A DNA stretch of 64,000 bases from Procambarus clarkii (GCF_040958095.1 NC_091156.1:19672702-19736701); one strand, 5' to 3'; positions 11,011 to 24,134 are shown, counted from the stretch's first letter. Numbers and translations are program-made. Notes: a model not told the origin generated them from the letters alone.

Positions 11011-11787
11011 GGGATATACCTGCTGGCAAACTCTGCCCCAGCCAACACAAAGGCATTTAGAGAACATGTTACCCGTATCAGACTCCTCTGGGATCAGTGG
11101 CAAGGCCACGACGCCACAAGCCTACTTGACCATCATGAGCCTATGACGTACCAGCAAAACTCAAACTAACGACTGCTAAGCCGTCAGCCACTGCAGAGTG
11201 GTGAAGTTACATATAAGTGTAGTCGGAGAATCGTGGTGTTCCTGGTTTGTTGTTAGTGCTAAGTGTCCCTCATTTTGGGGGGAGAAAATATTATATAACT
11301 GGTGGAGCTCCTTCAGCTCCACAGAAATCTGACTGAAGCCTTGAAACACTCAGTTCAAAACAGAACTCGTAACAGTTGTATACATTGGACAAACTTTAAT
11401 TTAAAAGGGTTGTAGGCACATATTGACCAGACCACACACTAGAAGGTGAAGGGACGACACACTTTAGCCACGTTATTGTGACTCATCGCCTGCTTGTAGG
11501 CACATATTGGGTCATGGTTCCAGATGAACGGAACATGTTGCCTGCCACCATTAATGAGGTCAACAATTTAGTTATCCCGGAGAAGAACCACCCCATCAAG
11601 GGCAAGAACGACCCCAGCCTCCTGAAGCAGAGCCTGTGCCGCACGAGCCCCGGGAGGTGGACGACCCGGTCCCGCACCCAGCCAATAACTATACTCCAGA
11701 GCATCGTCTTTCAGTATAGTTTGTTCTCTCAGCGCCCACTGTATAAACTCTCAACTCCGCACGTACAACGCACTCAGTGCACTTGTC
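11011..11787. other. Intergenic; one unassigned 109-codon open frame
   Basis: An open frame at 11478-11807 (plus) has no recognisable domain and ends inside the adjoining minisatellite. I do not call it a gene. Confidence 0.4.
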
Positions 11788-12196
11788 AAATGACTGGGGA
11801 AGGCTAGGATACTGTGTACTCTGGTAATGACTGGGAGAGGCTAGGATACTGTGTACTCTGGTAATGACTGGGGGAGGCTAGGATACTGTGTACTCTGATA
11901 ATGACTGGGGGAGGCTAGGATACTGTGTACTCTGGTAATGACTGGGGAACGCTAGGATACTATGTATTCTGGTAATGACTGGGGAAGGCTAGGATACTGT
12001 GTACTCTGGTAATGACTGGGGAACGCTAGGATACTGTGTACTCTGGTAATGACTGGGGGAGGCTAGGATACTATGTATTCTGGTAATGACTGGGGGAGGC
12101 TAGGATACTGTGTACTCTGGTAATGACTGGGGGAGGCTAGGATACTGTGTATTCTGATAATGACTGGGAGAGGCTAGGATACTGTGTACTCTGGTA
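11788..12196. repeat. 37-bp minisatellite (about 11 copies)
   Basis: Units contain GACTGGGGGAGGCTAGGATA and CTGTGTACTCTGGTAAT, with point variants. Confidence 0.95.
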
Positions 12197-12469
12197 AACT
12201 TACTCAGGTTCAAGTTGTTGTTCACACAATAGAACCACTGTGGGTATACAGCTCCCTGGAATTCCTCTTGACCGTTGTCTGGTGTGACAAACATTCTCTA
12301 AGGTGTACGCTTCCTTGTGACATCTGCTGCAACCTCTCTATAGCTTAGCCTTTGCCCCACATACATGATCTACAGTGTATATCAGTTATCAAGAATCAGA
12401 TTCAGTATATTTGTTGGATATCATCGGTAAATAAATTAACAGTGGAAGTGACAAATAGTTTATATAAGT

Positions 12470-13138
12470 AATTATCAAAAGAAGAGGCACCAAACCGGGA
12501 AGGCAATGTAGCACCATCAAATGTGCGGAATAATCAGAGGACGCTAAATATCACCAAGGATGTCAATACGAGAAAAGAAACGCATAAGGCGAACGATATC
12601 AAAAGTATCCGATTCACCAAGAATTTAATCGAGGGACAATTGACCGTGAGAGATGGTCGGAAAGCAAGACACATGCTCGTCCTGGAAGTCAGAACATGCA
12701 ACAATGATATGCACGACTGTAAGAGGGACAATACAATTAGGTCAATAAGGAGCAGGGCGGCGCTCCATTAAGTGTCTGAGTTAAGCGTGTATGGCCAATA
12801 CACAGCCTCGCCAGAGCCGCTTCCCATCGCTGGTTACGGTGGTAGGAGGACGGCCATGAGGACACACTACTCTTAAGAGTACGCAGTTTGTTACCAGTAA
12901 CAGGAGACCAACAATCCTGCCAACGGGTAAGGATGGAGGAATGAATAACTGGGTAAAAGTCGGAATAAGGGATACCTTTACGGGAGATGGGACAAGCGCG
13001 GACAGCTTCCCTAGCGGCAGCGTCCACACGCTCATTTAAAGAGAAACCAATATGGCTGGGAACCCAGTAAAACTCAACTGACTTAAATTTACTGGAAATA
13101 AGAAACAGCCAATGTTGAATCAACAACCACTGGATGGA
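12470..13138 (-). pseudogene. LINE family D RNase H C-terminus and 3' end
   Basis: Contains VEFYWVPSHIGFSLNERVDA (RNase H C-terminal signature), ARLCIGHTRLTQTLNGAPP, a cysteine-rich end and the 3' untranslated region. The join to endonuclease-linker sequence lies at about 13137: the matching RNase H sequence continues upstream in the other copy but stops here. Confidence 0.8.
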
Positions 13139-13139
13139 A

Positions 13140-14095
13140 ACAGTGGTTTCCGAAACAAAAGAAAAGAATCAGCCGTCTGCCGGTGGCGGTGTCTCTTCCA
13201 GGCTGCAGCTTACAGCTGACAGCCCGAGCACAGTCCACATTCCACCAGGAAACACACTTCCGCGTTCCCCGAGAGGAAGAAGGAGGAATAGAGCGGAGGG
13301 CAGCGTCGAAGATGATGTCATGAAAAAGGAGGAGATTGCAAGGGAGAGGCAGAATGGAGAGGTCGGAGAGAGCAGCACGGAGGGTAAATAAGTTCCAGTC
13401 TGCCTTAGCAAACTGTCACCAAGGGAAGGAGAGGGGAGGGTGAAAAGAGAAAAAGGTAACAAGGATGGGGAAATGATCCTGCCATGGAGGTCATCAAGAA
13501 CCCGCCACGTGAAATCCTAGTAAAGAGACGACGAGCAGAGAGAAAGATCAAGACAGGAAAGGGTGCGAGTCCGAGAGTCCAAACGAATAGGTTCACCATA
13601 ATTCAGAAGAGACAGGGAAGAAGAAAGGATGAACGGTTCGAGAAGTCGGCCCCGGGTGTTTGTCAGAACAACACCCCAGAGGGTGTGTCGACAATTGAAA
13701 TCACCCAGCAGGAGCACAGGCTCTGGCAAGGAGTAAAGAAGGTGTTTAAGATCGGGAAGAGAAAGCGGGACATTTGGGGGGAGATAAATGGAACAAACTG
13801 TGTACCATTTATGCACAAAAACACGTGAAGCAGAACAGTGGAGAGATGACTGAATACGCAGGGGGGGACGAAGAGAACATCAGAACGAATCAAGAGAGCA
13901 GAAGAGTTCTCCCCCCCCCCAGCTTTTGCTGGGGGGGGAAGAGAAAGGAATAGCCACGGAAGCGACCAGGACGAGCACCAAGCATCGGCTCCTGGCGACA
14001 AACACAAAGGGGCAAAACTGTAAAATCAGAAGTTGGAATTCATGGAAATTGGCGTAATAACCACGAAGATTCCATTGAAGAATACACATTGGCAA
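13140..14095 (-). pseudogene. LINE family D endonuclease domain, decayed
   Basis: In order on the minus strand: ILQWNLRGYYANFHEF (start of the endonuclease), a frameshifted middle, YTVCSIYLPPNVPLSLPDL, LLLGDFNCRHTLWG (catalytic GDFN), NTRGRLLEPFI, LLNYGEPIRLDSRTRT and LSCLDLSLCS. The EN-RT linker with WWNVDCARAV-type residues follows to about 13140. At least two frameshifts are visible. Confidence 0.8.
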
Positions 14096-14299
14096 AAAGA
14101 GAAAGGACAGCAACATAGAACAATGAAGAAAGGTTAAAAGGGAACACAGCACGTCAAAGAAGCGCAGGATCAGGGTCTGCGAAGTCAGGGTTAGGGGGTA
14201 TGGGTAAACTGAGTAAGGATGGAGGGAAGGGAGCGGGAGTACAGACCAGAGGGGGACGAGCAGGGTCCAGTGGAGGAGGAGACAACCGAGGGTCAAGGA

Positions 14300-16590
14300 C
14301 AGCAAGAGGGTTGGGGGGGCAGAACCGGGGAACGCACCTCAGTAAGGGCTGCAACTGAGAGGGAAGTGGGGTCCAAAGAAACCTCAGTAGCAGGAACAGG
14401 GGGCGTGACCACCGAAACGAGAGGGGATGGAGTGAGAGAGTCAGAGGTAGGGGACGAGGAAGAAAGTGAAGCCTTCTTACCCGCTGGGGAGGAGGAAGGA
14501 AATGAGCCAGGCTTTCGCTTCTGACTCAAAGAGACAGGCGTCCCGGCACCAACGTACTGGGCAACAGATTCAAGCATCTCAACAGGAGAAGAAGAACGAG
14601 AGCAAACACAATGACCGCTGGGAAAGTGATGGACATCAGCCCGCACAGACAGGTGGCGTGGAGAGCTAAGAGACGGAGGAGAAGGATAGGAAGGAGGATC
14701 GGAGGGAGACGAGGAAGACAACACAGGAGACATGACAGACTGGGTAGAAAAAAGGGGGGAACTCCAAACAGAGAACCATGAGGGGATGACCCTTCGGGAT
14801 AGAACCTAAACGAACAGAGGTGGTGGTGGTGGGCGTGACTGTGTCCAAGGCCTGGAAACGGTTGTGAGACTGAGGAAGGTGGGAAGAACGAGGAGAGGAA
14901 GAGCGCAACACGCGAGCATAAGAGACGCCAGCAAAAGGTGGGAGACAGCGAACTTGGCGCCTCGTCTCAGGAAAAGACAAACGTTCCCGGTGCTTCAAGG
15001 TGAGGACGGCTGCCTCAAGTTTGTAGTGTACACACGGGTGGGGGAAGAAGGTAGGGTGGGCCTCATGCAATTGAGGCAGCAAGTCTGGAGAGAAGTGCAC
15101 TCTGACTTAGAGTGACCTTCGTCCCCACATGGGACAGAGAGAGAGAGTATTGGAGCATCGGAGGGCACCCACATGCCTAAACCTCCAGCACTTATTACAG
15201 AGCCGAGGAGAGGGAATGTACTCCTGGACGGAGCACCTGGCACCAGCAAGAATGACAGAGGGCGGAAGGGTCCTACCATCAAAGGTAATCTTCACAACCT
15301 GAAGGGGGTTGACGGCGACGACCACGAGGGGAACGAGTAAACGTGTTTATCTGGAGGACAGAATGCCCTTGGGCTTCGAGGATATGCCGAATATCATCGT
15401 GGCAGTCCTGCAGATTCCAAACACCGGTCGCAACATGGGGCGGGAGAAGAATAGTGCCAACACTGGCATTCAACCGAGCGTTCTTTGAGACCGAACAGGG
15501 GTCTCGCCAAGGCAGGATAAGGCAGCCAAGCGGGAAGCTGCATCCTGAGAAGGAGCAGCAACGACATGTGTAACGAGACGGGTGGGGTTGAAGGTAACAG
15601 AGGCACCTACGGAATCAACAAGATGCCTATGGAGGGAGAAATCGTCAGGAGGCATAGAATCAAGAGGGAGGAGATAAAAGTATTTGGCCCACGAAGCGGA
15701 ACCAAACAAGGCTTGATACGCATCAGTACGAGAAGGAATCGAGCGAGTGCAGCCGTGGCACGGACGGCGTTGAGAACCCCCAGAGAGAGGGATTAAAAGG
15801 CACAGTAGTCACAACGAGACACTGAGCCGTGCCAGGGGACGAGGTGGTCACCACTGGGGGCTCGTGGCTCGACCCAACCACAGAGAAGGGAGGGGAGCCG
15901 AGGGAACTAGTCAGGAGGGTCAAAGGAGGAGCAAGGTCGGGGCCCAACGCAGCTGGGGGCTACAGAGCCCGGTCTTCCAATACAGTCTGACTCGGGGGCT
16001 TGGTCACCCACCCCACGAGCCTGAGAGGGTATAAGAGGAACATTCATAGACAAATACGAAAAGAAACACTTCCATTCACGAATGTGCCCCCACACCCACC
16101 ATGGAGCCACAATTAGAGGCAGGACACCCAACAAAAAGCTACCGCCGATCATGCCGGGGCCTCCTAGGGGTGCGTCGTGAGTGTGCGTCGTGAGTATACG
16201 CCCCACAAACAAAACCTTAAGAACCGTCAGTCCGTCGAGATCGGGTTCAGTGATGAAAGGGGGATTGACAATAAAAGGGTCCCCTCGATCGAGACGTTGG
16301 GTACTACAGTTCTACGGGTGCAAGAGTATGCCTCCTCAAACACCTGGACGTCAAAACAAAAGAATGATCAAAACAGGCACAAGGTCAGCAGGAAATAACA
16401 ACGAGAAAGAAGAGGAGGTGGGGGGGGGGAGAAAAACGAAACAAAAGGAAAAGGCGTCCAGCAAAATTTGTGAGGACAGCAACAGGAGCACAAGGCTACA
16501 AAAGGACAGGGGACCGCCCCAAGGAGCCTCACACTCCGGCAGCCGCCCACCAAGCCCCCCTCACGGCAGCAACGAGCTGGACAGGGAGGG
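14300..16590 (-). pseudogene. LINE family D ORF1 (gag-like), decayed
   Basis: Fragmented frames include a region with VTFNPTRLVTHVVAAPSQ (about 15525-15600) and NASVGTILLPPHVATG (about 15430-15470). Zinc-knuckle pieces CNKCWRFRHVG and CGDEGHSKSEC lie at about 15095-15205, followed by CCLNC, AHPTFFPHPC and LKHRERLSFPETRRQVR (to about 14970). This is the usual nucleic-acid-binding ORF1 layout. Several frameshifts separate the pieces. The C-terminal part is a Ser/Pro-rich low-complexity stretch. Confidence 0.75.
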
Positions 16591-16890
16591 GGTACTTTAA
16601 AGTAATGCACTAATTAATTACATTGGTGTAATTAATTACATTAATTAGTGCACTACTGTAATGCATTATAAACATTGTCCTGAGTGACAAACTGAGCATT
16701 ATAATTTAACAAAATTAATGATAATTAAAAAAAGCTGCCTAGAATACTTTATCTATACGTTGAGTTAGTTTTGTTCTGAGTATCGATATTAGGTGTTTTT
16801 TATAATTATTTTGACTGCTAATGTTTCAATGAATTATTTTATTATTTGCCTATTCCAGTTTATTAGAGTTAAAAGGCAATTACTATAATC

Positions 16891-17075
16891 TTATCTTGAG
16901 GTTATCTTAAGATTATTTCAGGGCTTAGCGTCCCCGCGGCCCGGTCCTCGACCAGGCCTCCTTTTTGTTGCACCCCCCCCCCCAGGAAGCAACTCGTAGC
17001 AGCTGTCTAACTCCCAGATATTTATTTACTGCTAGGAGAACAGAGGCATCAGGGTGAAAGAACTCCACAACTTGC
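16891..17075 (-). mobile_element. SINE family A, head missing
   Basis: On the minus strand it has the shared central segment (AGTAAATA, GAGTTAGACAGCTGCTAC) and then a tail with GGCCTGGTCGAGGACCGGGC and CGCGGGGACGCTAAGC, ending in AAGATAACCTC-type repeats. The tail matches the 3' end of the LINE at 39300-40740. The tRNA-like head is absent. Confidence 0.7.
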
Positions 17076-17084
17076 TCACTGTTT

Positions 17085-17992
17085 CATTCATCTATATGTA
17101 GGTTAAGTAGCTCTACAAAGCTCTCCGCACTGGATGGATCTCACAGCCACTCTTGACAGTCAATAACGGTCTAAGATTGTTAGCCAAAGTCAAGCTGCAA
17201 CTCTACTAATCCTTCACTATCCGACGTAATTCACCTCCCAAAGGTTCACCAGGTTCATCCTTACGTCTTCTCAGAGGTCTTCTGCTCTTTATATGGCTCG
17301 ATTTGGTGAGCGTCTGCGAATTTCTGCACAAATTCTGAAGCAAACCTTGGTGCGTCCTGCCGTGATGATGGACGGGATAAGTGTCGCATCTCGAGCCAAT
17401 GTCGCTGCCCTTCTCAATGACATGACATCAGGTCACCCGTTGGTTGGTCCTTGCTTTCAACTTGCCGCCAATCATATCCTTCCTGCACATCTGGGATTGT
17501 TGGTGTCGTTGCACTCCGGGTTCATACCATGAACCCCGACACCTCCAAGCTCCCCTTCTCCCGCTCCTTTGCAAACCAAGGGCAGACCTCAGGTGTCAAC
17601 GGCCAGGGTTTCCGCCGCTCCTTCCTCAGTGTATCGTTTTTACGTCGCTTCTGAAGCTCTTCGCTCTTCTTTATCTATTGTGAGCCCTTAAAATTTCGGT
17701 CCCACGTTCCTCCAGAGCCCTCCCTACCGCCGAAGGGAGAGCTCAGAAGGGCTCCCCAGCCACCCTCCTCTCACCCGCTCTCCTTCTGCCTCCCTGCCTG
17801 AGAGAGCAGCAGCTCTTTTGCTTTACCTCGGGGCTACCTCACCCATGTCTGCCAAAACCGTATACCAGGACTCTGTCCTTCCTTCCTTCCTTCCCGGCGG
17901 ATCAGAAGGCATTAGTCCGTCTCCCAGCTTCCTCCTCCGTTTTTGTTCCTGCATCTACACTTTCTGTAGCCAGCCGCCTGACCTAGGTGTAG
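17085..17992. other. Unique region, no supported gene
   Basis: Coding-like base composition in places. The best open frame is 79 codons (17293-17532, plus), with no recognisable domain and no clear splice sites. Confidence 0.4.
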
Positions 17993-20312
17993 AGTGGAGG
18001 CACTGGTCGAGGGGTGGTGGAGGCACTGGGCGAGGGGTGGAGGTGGTACTGGGCGAGTGGTGGTGGAGGTACTGGGCGAGTGGTGGTGGAGGTACTGGGT
18101 GAGCGGTGGTGGAGGTACTGGGTGAGCGGTGGTGGAGGTACTGGGTGAGCGGTGGTGGTGGTACTGGGTGAGCGGTGGTGGTGGTACTGGGTGAGCGGTG
18201 GTGGTGGTACTGGGTGAGCGGTGGTGGTGGTACTGGGTGAGCGGTGGTGGTGGTACCGGGTGAGCGGTGGTGGTGGTACCGGGTGAGCGGTGGTGGTGGT
18301 ACCGGGTGAGCGGTGGTGGTGGTACCGGGTGAGCGGTGGTGGTGGTACCGGGTGAGCGGTGGTGGTGGTACCGGGTGAGCGGTGGTGGTGGTACCGGGTG
18401 AGCGGTGGTGGTGGTACCGGGTGAGCGGTGGTGGTGGTACCGGGTGAGCGGTGGTGGTGGTACCGGGTGAGCGGTGGTGGTGGTACCGGGTGAGCGGTGG
18501 TGGTGGTACCGGGTGAGCGGTGGTGGTGGTACCGGGTGAGCGGTGGTGGTGGTACCGGGTGAGCGGTGGTGGTGGTACCGGGTGAGCGGTGGTGGTGGTA
18601 CCGGGTGAGCGGTGGTGGTGGTACCGGGTGAGCGGTGGTGGTGGTACCGGGTGAGCGGTGGTGGTGGTACCGGGTGAGCGGTGGTGGTGGTACTGGGTGA
18701 GCGGTGGTGGTGGTACTGGGTGAGCGGTGGTGGTGGTACTGGGTGAGCGGTGGTGGTGGTACTGGGTGAGCGGTGGTGGTGGTACTGGGTGAGCGGTGGT
18801 GGTGGTACTGGGTGAGCGGTGGTGGTGGTACTGGGTGAGCGGTGGTGGTGGTACTGGGTGAGCGGTGGTGGTGGTACTGGGTGAGCGGTGGTGGTGGTAC
18901 TGGGTGAGCGGTGGTGGTGGTACTGGGTGAGCGGTGGTGGTGGTACTGGGTGAGCGGTGGTGGTGGTACTGGGTGAGCGGTGGTGGTGGTACTGGGTGAG
19001 CGGTGGTGGTGGTACTGGGTGAGCGGTGGTGGTGGTACTGGGTGAGCGGTGGTGGTGGTACTGGGTGAGCGGTGGTGGTGGTACTGGGTGAGCGGTGGTG
19101 GTGGTACTGGGTGAGCGGTGGTGGTGGTACTGGGTGAGCGGTGGTGGTGGTACTGGGTGAGCGGTGGTGGTGGTACTGGGTGAGCGGTGGTGGTGGTACT
19201 GGGTGAGCGGTGGTGGTGGTACTGGGTGAGCGGTGGTGGTGGTACTGGGTGAGCGGCGGTGGTGGTACTGGGTGAGCGGCGGTGGTGGTACTGGGTGAGT
19301 GGCGGTGGTGGTACTGGGTGAGTGGCGGTGGTGGTACTGGGTGAGTGGCGGTGGTGGTACTGGGTGAGTGGCGGTGGTGGTACTGGGTGAGTGGTGGTGG
19401 TGGTACTGAGTGAGTGGTGGTGGAGGTACTGGGTGAGTGGTGGTGGAGGTACTGGGTGAGTGGTGGTGGAGGTACTGGGTGAGTGGTGGTGGAGGTACTG
19501 GGTGAGTGGTGGTGGAGGTACTGGGTGAGTGGTGGTGGAGGTACTGGGTGAGTGGTGGTGGAGGTACTGGGTGAGTGGTGGTGGAGGTACTGGGTGAGTG
19601 GTGGTGGAGGTACTGGGTGAGTGGTGGTGGAGGTACTGGGTGAGTGGTGGTGGAGGTACTGGGTGAGTGGTGATGGAGGTACTGGGCGAGTGGTGGTGGA
19701 GGCACTGGGCGAGTGGTGGTGGAGGCACTGGGCGAGTGGTGGTGGAGGCACTGGGCGAGTGGTGGTGGAGGCACTGGGCGAGTGGTGGTGGAGGCACTGG
19801 GTGAGTGGTGGTGGAGGCACTGGGTGAGTGGTGGTGGAGGCACTGGGTGAGTGGTGGTGGAGGCACTGGGTGAGTGGTGGTGGAGGCACTGGGTGAGTGG
19901 TGGTGGAGGCACTGGGTGAGTGGTGGTGGAGGCACTGGGTGAGTGGTGGTGGAGGCACTGGGTGAGTGGTGGTGGAGGCACTGGGTGAGCGGTGGTGGAG
20001 GCACTGGGTGAGTGGTGGTGGAGGTACTGGGTGAGCGGTGGTGGAGGTACTGGGTGAGCGGTAGTGGTGGTACTGGGTGAGCGGTAGTGGTGGTACTGGG
20101 TGAGTGGTGGTTGTGGTACTGGGTGAGTGGTAGTGGTGGTACTGGGTGAGCGGTAGTGGAGGTACTGGGTGAGCGGTAGTGGTGGTACTGGGTGAGCGGT
20201 AGTGGAGGTACTGGGTGAGCGGTAGTGGAGGTACTGGGTGAGCGGTAGTGGTGGTACTGGGTGAGCGGTAGTGGTGGTACTGGGTGAGCGGTAGTAGAGG
20301 TACTGGGTGAGG
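17993..20312. repeat. 23-bp minisatellite (about 100 copies)
   Basis: Unit core GGTACTGGGTGAGCGGTGGT. Blocks differ by TACCGGG (about 18240-18690) versus TACTGGG, GAGCGG versus GAGTGG, and GGTGGTGGT versus GGTGGAGGT or GGTAGTGG. All three minus-strand frames are open for up to 802 codons, giving a His/Pro/Ser/Thr-rich repeat. This is expected of a stop-free unit read in three phases and is not taken as coding. Confidence 0.97.
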
Positions 20313-20978
20313 AGTGCCAAGAGGTTAAGTTACACGGTGAATGTGTCAGACAACAACAGGCAGATTACACTCTTGTGTTGTGACAAAATATTACTGAACT
20401 GTAAAGCGTGTTTGAGGGAGTGTGAATGTATTTGTGAGTGAGGCGGCAGATGACACCTTAACGTATTCTTGGCAGCGTTCCAGGGGAAGGTAGCGGGGCC
20501 CTCTGCTGTGATTCAGCGCATCTAAGACAGTGAGAAGGACACGGAGCCTCCCCTGTCACTAGGGAACCTTTATTCTGAGTTCACAAAGGCGGCCTTTGGT
20601 TAGAAGGGAGAATTTTATGTGGGTTTAGTCAAGGACATGTAGACCGTGAACTAACGACAATATTTGTCTATTCTTTTTACATATGCCTTTAGGATCGGGC
20701 TTTAGCTATTGGACCCAGCCTATTTCACCGAATCCTGACTTAACCTGCTAATATATATTTCAGGAAGCTATGAACGGACTTGGCTTAAACGGGCCCACTA
20801 CTCTGATACAAACAAAACTATTGATGTCCTCAGTTGCATACTCTAGAGGAGCTCTCGTGTAGGTGATGCATAGTGAAAGTCAACTTATTTAGGTTTCTGA
20901 ATACTGCACAAAAACCACATTAAAGTGATCACGTTAGTGCGATTTCCTGGTGCGTTAGAAAATAAGCGTTGGGGATAG
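20313..20978. other. Spacer between minisatellites, nothing recognised
   Basis: Unique sequence without domain-bearing open frames. Confidence 0.5.
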
Positions 20979-23368
20979 AACTCCTGGACCACAGCCAGAG
21001 TGCATGGGGACACTACTGGACCACAGCCAGAGTGCATGGGGACACTACTAGACCACAGCCAGAGTGCATGGGGGACACTCCTGGACCACAGCCAGAGTGC
21101 ATGGGGACACTCCTGGACCACAGCCAGAGTGCATGGGGGACACTCCTGGACCACAGCCAGAGTGCATGGGGACACTACTGGACCACAGCCAGAGTGCATG
21201 GGGACACTACTGAACCACAGCCAGAGTGCATGGGGGACACTCCTGGACCACAGCCAGAGTGCATGGGGGACACTCCTGGACCACAGCCAGAGTGCATGGG
21301 GACACTACTGGACCACAGCCAGAGTGCATGGGGGACACTACTGGACCACAGCTAGAGTGCATGGGGACACTCCTGGACCACAGCCAGAGTGCATGGGGGA
21401 CACTCCTGGACCACAGCCAGAGTGCATGGGGACACTACTGGACCACAGCCAGAGTGCATGGGGGACACTACTGGACCACAGCCAGAGTGCATGGGGACAC
21501 TCCTGGACCACAGCCAGAGTGCATGGGGACACTACTGGACCACAGCCAGAGTGCATGGGGACACTACTGGACCACAGCCAGAGTGCATGGGGGACACTAC
21601 TGGACCACAGCCAGAGTGCATGGGGACACTACTGGACCACAGCCAGAGTGCATGGGGACACTACTGGACCACAGCCAGAGTGCATGGGGACACTACTGGA
21701 CCACAGCCAGAGTGCATGGGGGACACTCCTGGACCACAGCCAGAGTACATGGGGGACACTACTGAACCACAGCCAGAGTGCATGGGGGACACTACTAGAC
21801 CACAGCCAGAGTGCATGGGGGACACTACTGAACCACAGCCAGAGTGCATGGGGGACACTACTGGACCACAACCAGAGTGCATGGGGGGACACTACTGAAC
21901 CACAGCCAGAGTGCATGGGGGACACTACTGGACCACAGCCAGAGTGCATGGGGGACACTACTGGACCACAGCCAGAGTGCATGGGGGGACACTACTGAAC
22001 CACAGCCAGAGTGCATGGGGGACACTACTGGACCACAGTCAGAGTGCATGGGGGACACTACTGGACCGCAGCCAGAGTGCATGGGGGACTACTGGACCAC
22101 AGTCAGAGTGCATGGGGGACACTACTGGACCACAGCCAGAGTGCATGGGGGACTACTGGACCACAGCCAGAGTGCATGGGGACACTACTGGACCCCAGCC
22201 AGAGTGCATGGGGGACACTCCTGGACCACAGCCAGAGTGCATGGGGGACACTCCTGGACCACAGCCAGAGTGCATGGGGGACACTCCTGGACCACAGCCA
22301 GAGTGCATGGGGGACACTACTGGACCACAGTCAGAGTGCATGGGGGACACTCCTGGACCACAGCCAGAGTGCATGGGGGACACTACTGGACCACAGCCAG
22401 AGTGCATGGGGACACTACTGGACCACAGCCAGAGTGCATGGGGGACACTCCTGGACCACAGCCAGAGTGCATGGGGGACTACTGGACCACAGTCAGAGTG
22501 CATGGGGGACACTACTGGACCACAGCCAGAGTGCATGGGGACACTACTGGACCACAGCCAGAGTGCATGGGGGACACTCCTGGACCACAGCCAGAGTGCA
22601 TGGGGGACACTACTGAACCACAGCCAGAGTGCATGGGGGACACTACTAGACCACAGCCAGAGTGCATGGGGGACACTCCTGGACCACAGCCAGAGTGCAT
22701 GGGGGACACTACTGAACCACAGCCATAGTGCATGGGGGACACTACTGGACCACAGCCAGAGTGCATGGGGGACACTACTGAACCACAGCCAGAGTGCATG
22801 GGGGACACTCCTGGACCACAGCCAGAGTGCATGGGGGACACTACTGAACCACAGCCAGAGTGCATGGGGGACACTACTGGACCACAGTCAGAGTGCATGG
22901 GGGACACTACTGGACCACAGTCAGAGTGCATGGGGGACACTACTGGACCACAGCCAGAGTGCATGGGGGACACTACTGAACCACAGCCAGAGTGCATGGG
23001 GGACACTACTGGACCACAGTCAGAGTGCATGGGGGACACTACTGAACCACAGCTAGAGTGCATGGGGGACACTACTGAACCACAGTCAGAGTGCATGGGA
23101 GACACTACTGGACCACAGTCAGAGTGCATGGGGGACACTACTGGACCACAGCCAGAGTGCATGGGGGACACTACTGGACCACAGCCAGAGTGCATGGGGG
23201 ACACTACTGGACCACAGCCAGAGTGCATGGGGGACACTACTGGACCACAGCCAGAGTGCATGGGGGACACTACTGAACCACAGCCAGAGTGCATGGGGGA
23301 CACTACTGAACCACAGCCAGAGTGCATGGGGGACACTACTGAACCACAGCCAGAGTGCAGGGGGGACA
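20979..23368. repeat. 32-33-bp minisatellite (about 73 copies)
   Basis: Units contain CCACAGCCAGAGTGCATGGG and GACACTACTGGA, with TACTGAACC and CTCCTGGACC variants. The 33-bp form (five Gs) dominates to the right and the 32-bp form (four Gs) to the left, so open frames drift between phases. These frames are not called as genes. Confidence 0.97.
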
Positions 23369-23454
23369 ATGTGTGAAACCTTGACTAGGTTTCACTGGAT
23401 GCCTCAGGAACCCTAAGATTCATATAATCCCCGGTTGCCTTGCTTTTTTGCGTG

Positions 23455-23589
23455 TCGTGGTACAGTGGTTATGGTGTGTACTTGGCGTACCCTGTGTGCA
23501 GGTTCGAATCTTATCCAAGGCTCCTCCTGATTTTCTCATTGCTGCTGATGATAATATAATAAAGTAACAATAATAATAATTAATAATAC

Positions 23590-23635
<46 letters not shown>

Positions 23636-23637
23636 GG
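23455..23637 (+). mobile_element. tRNA-like SINE head followed by (ATT)n
   Basis: GTGGTACAGTGGTTATGG (A-box-like) and GCAGGTTCGAATCTTATCC (B-box-like) lie about 35 bp apart, as in a tRNA. They are followed by AT-rich sequence and an (ATT)n run at 23575-23637. No intact acceptor stem is seen, so this is not called a tRNA gene. Confidence 0.55.
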
Positions 23638-23890
23638 GACGTAGTTATAATTACAGTAAAAGTATTATTACGTTATAAGTCTCTTAGATAGTACGGTAGT
23701 GTCCAAGATACAGAGTATCTTGGATACTAGGTATCCTAGACACTTGGTATCTTGGTCACCAGGTATCTTGGTCACTAGATATCTTGGCTACTATATATCT
23801 TGGACACTGTGACACTAGGTATCCTGGACACTTTATCTGTTACTTGATGTATTTCATAAAAAGCACATAAATGTGGCATGTACCACGTGA
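23638..23890. repeat. Degenerate GGTATCTTGG repeats
   Basis: About eight diverged copies of a short motif such as ACTAGGTATCTTGGACAC lie between 23700 and 23830. Confidence 0.6.
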
Positions 23891-24134
23891 ACCGTGGGCG
23901 CTGGGACAGTACCGTGGGCGCTGGGACAGTACCGTGGGCGCTGGGACAGTACCGTGGGCGCTGGGACAGTACCGTGGGCGCTGGGACAGTACCGTGGGCG
24001 CTGGGACAGTACCGTGGGCGCTGGGACAATACCGTGGGCGCTGGGACAGTACCGTGGGCGCTGGGACAGTACCGTGGGCGCTGGGACAGTACCGTGGGCG
24101 TTGGGACAGTACCGTGGGCGCTGGGACAGTACCG
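23891..24134. repeat. 20-bp minisatellite (12 copies)
   Basis: Near-perfect copies of CGTGGGCGCTGGGACAGTAC. Only two substitutions are visible. Confidence 0.97.

Larger units (their letters stand above)
12465..16600 (-). mobile_element. LINE family D copy 1, internally deleted (ORF1, endonuclease, RNase H; no RT)
   Basis: Read on the minus strand from 16600 down, the fragments follow the order of an RNase H-bearing non-LTR element. They are an ORF1 with zinc knuckles, an apurinic-like endonuclease, the endonuclease-RT linker, and then directly an RNase H C-terminus and 3' end. The whole RT domain is absent. The reading frame is broken many times, so the element is dead. The 5' end (from about 16590) and 3' end match the copy at 24615-26555. 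The exact clade (Jockey, I or LOA-like) cannot be settled here. Confidence 0.85.

Noticed and set aside
11478..11807. 109-codon open frame
   Set aside because: No domain, and it runs into the adjoining minisatellite.
17912..20320. Three overlapping minus-strand frames of 667-802 codons, His/Pro/Thr-rich
   Set aside because: The same sequence is open in all three phases of a 23-bp stop-free unit, which is the signature of a tandem repeat and not of selection on one frame.
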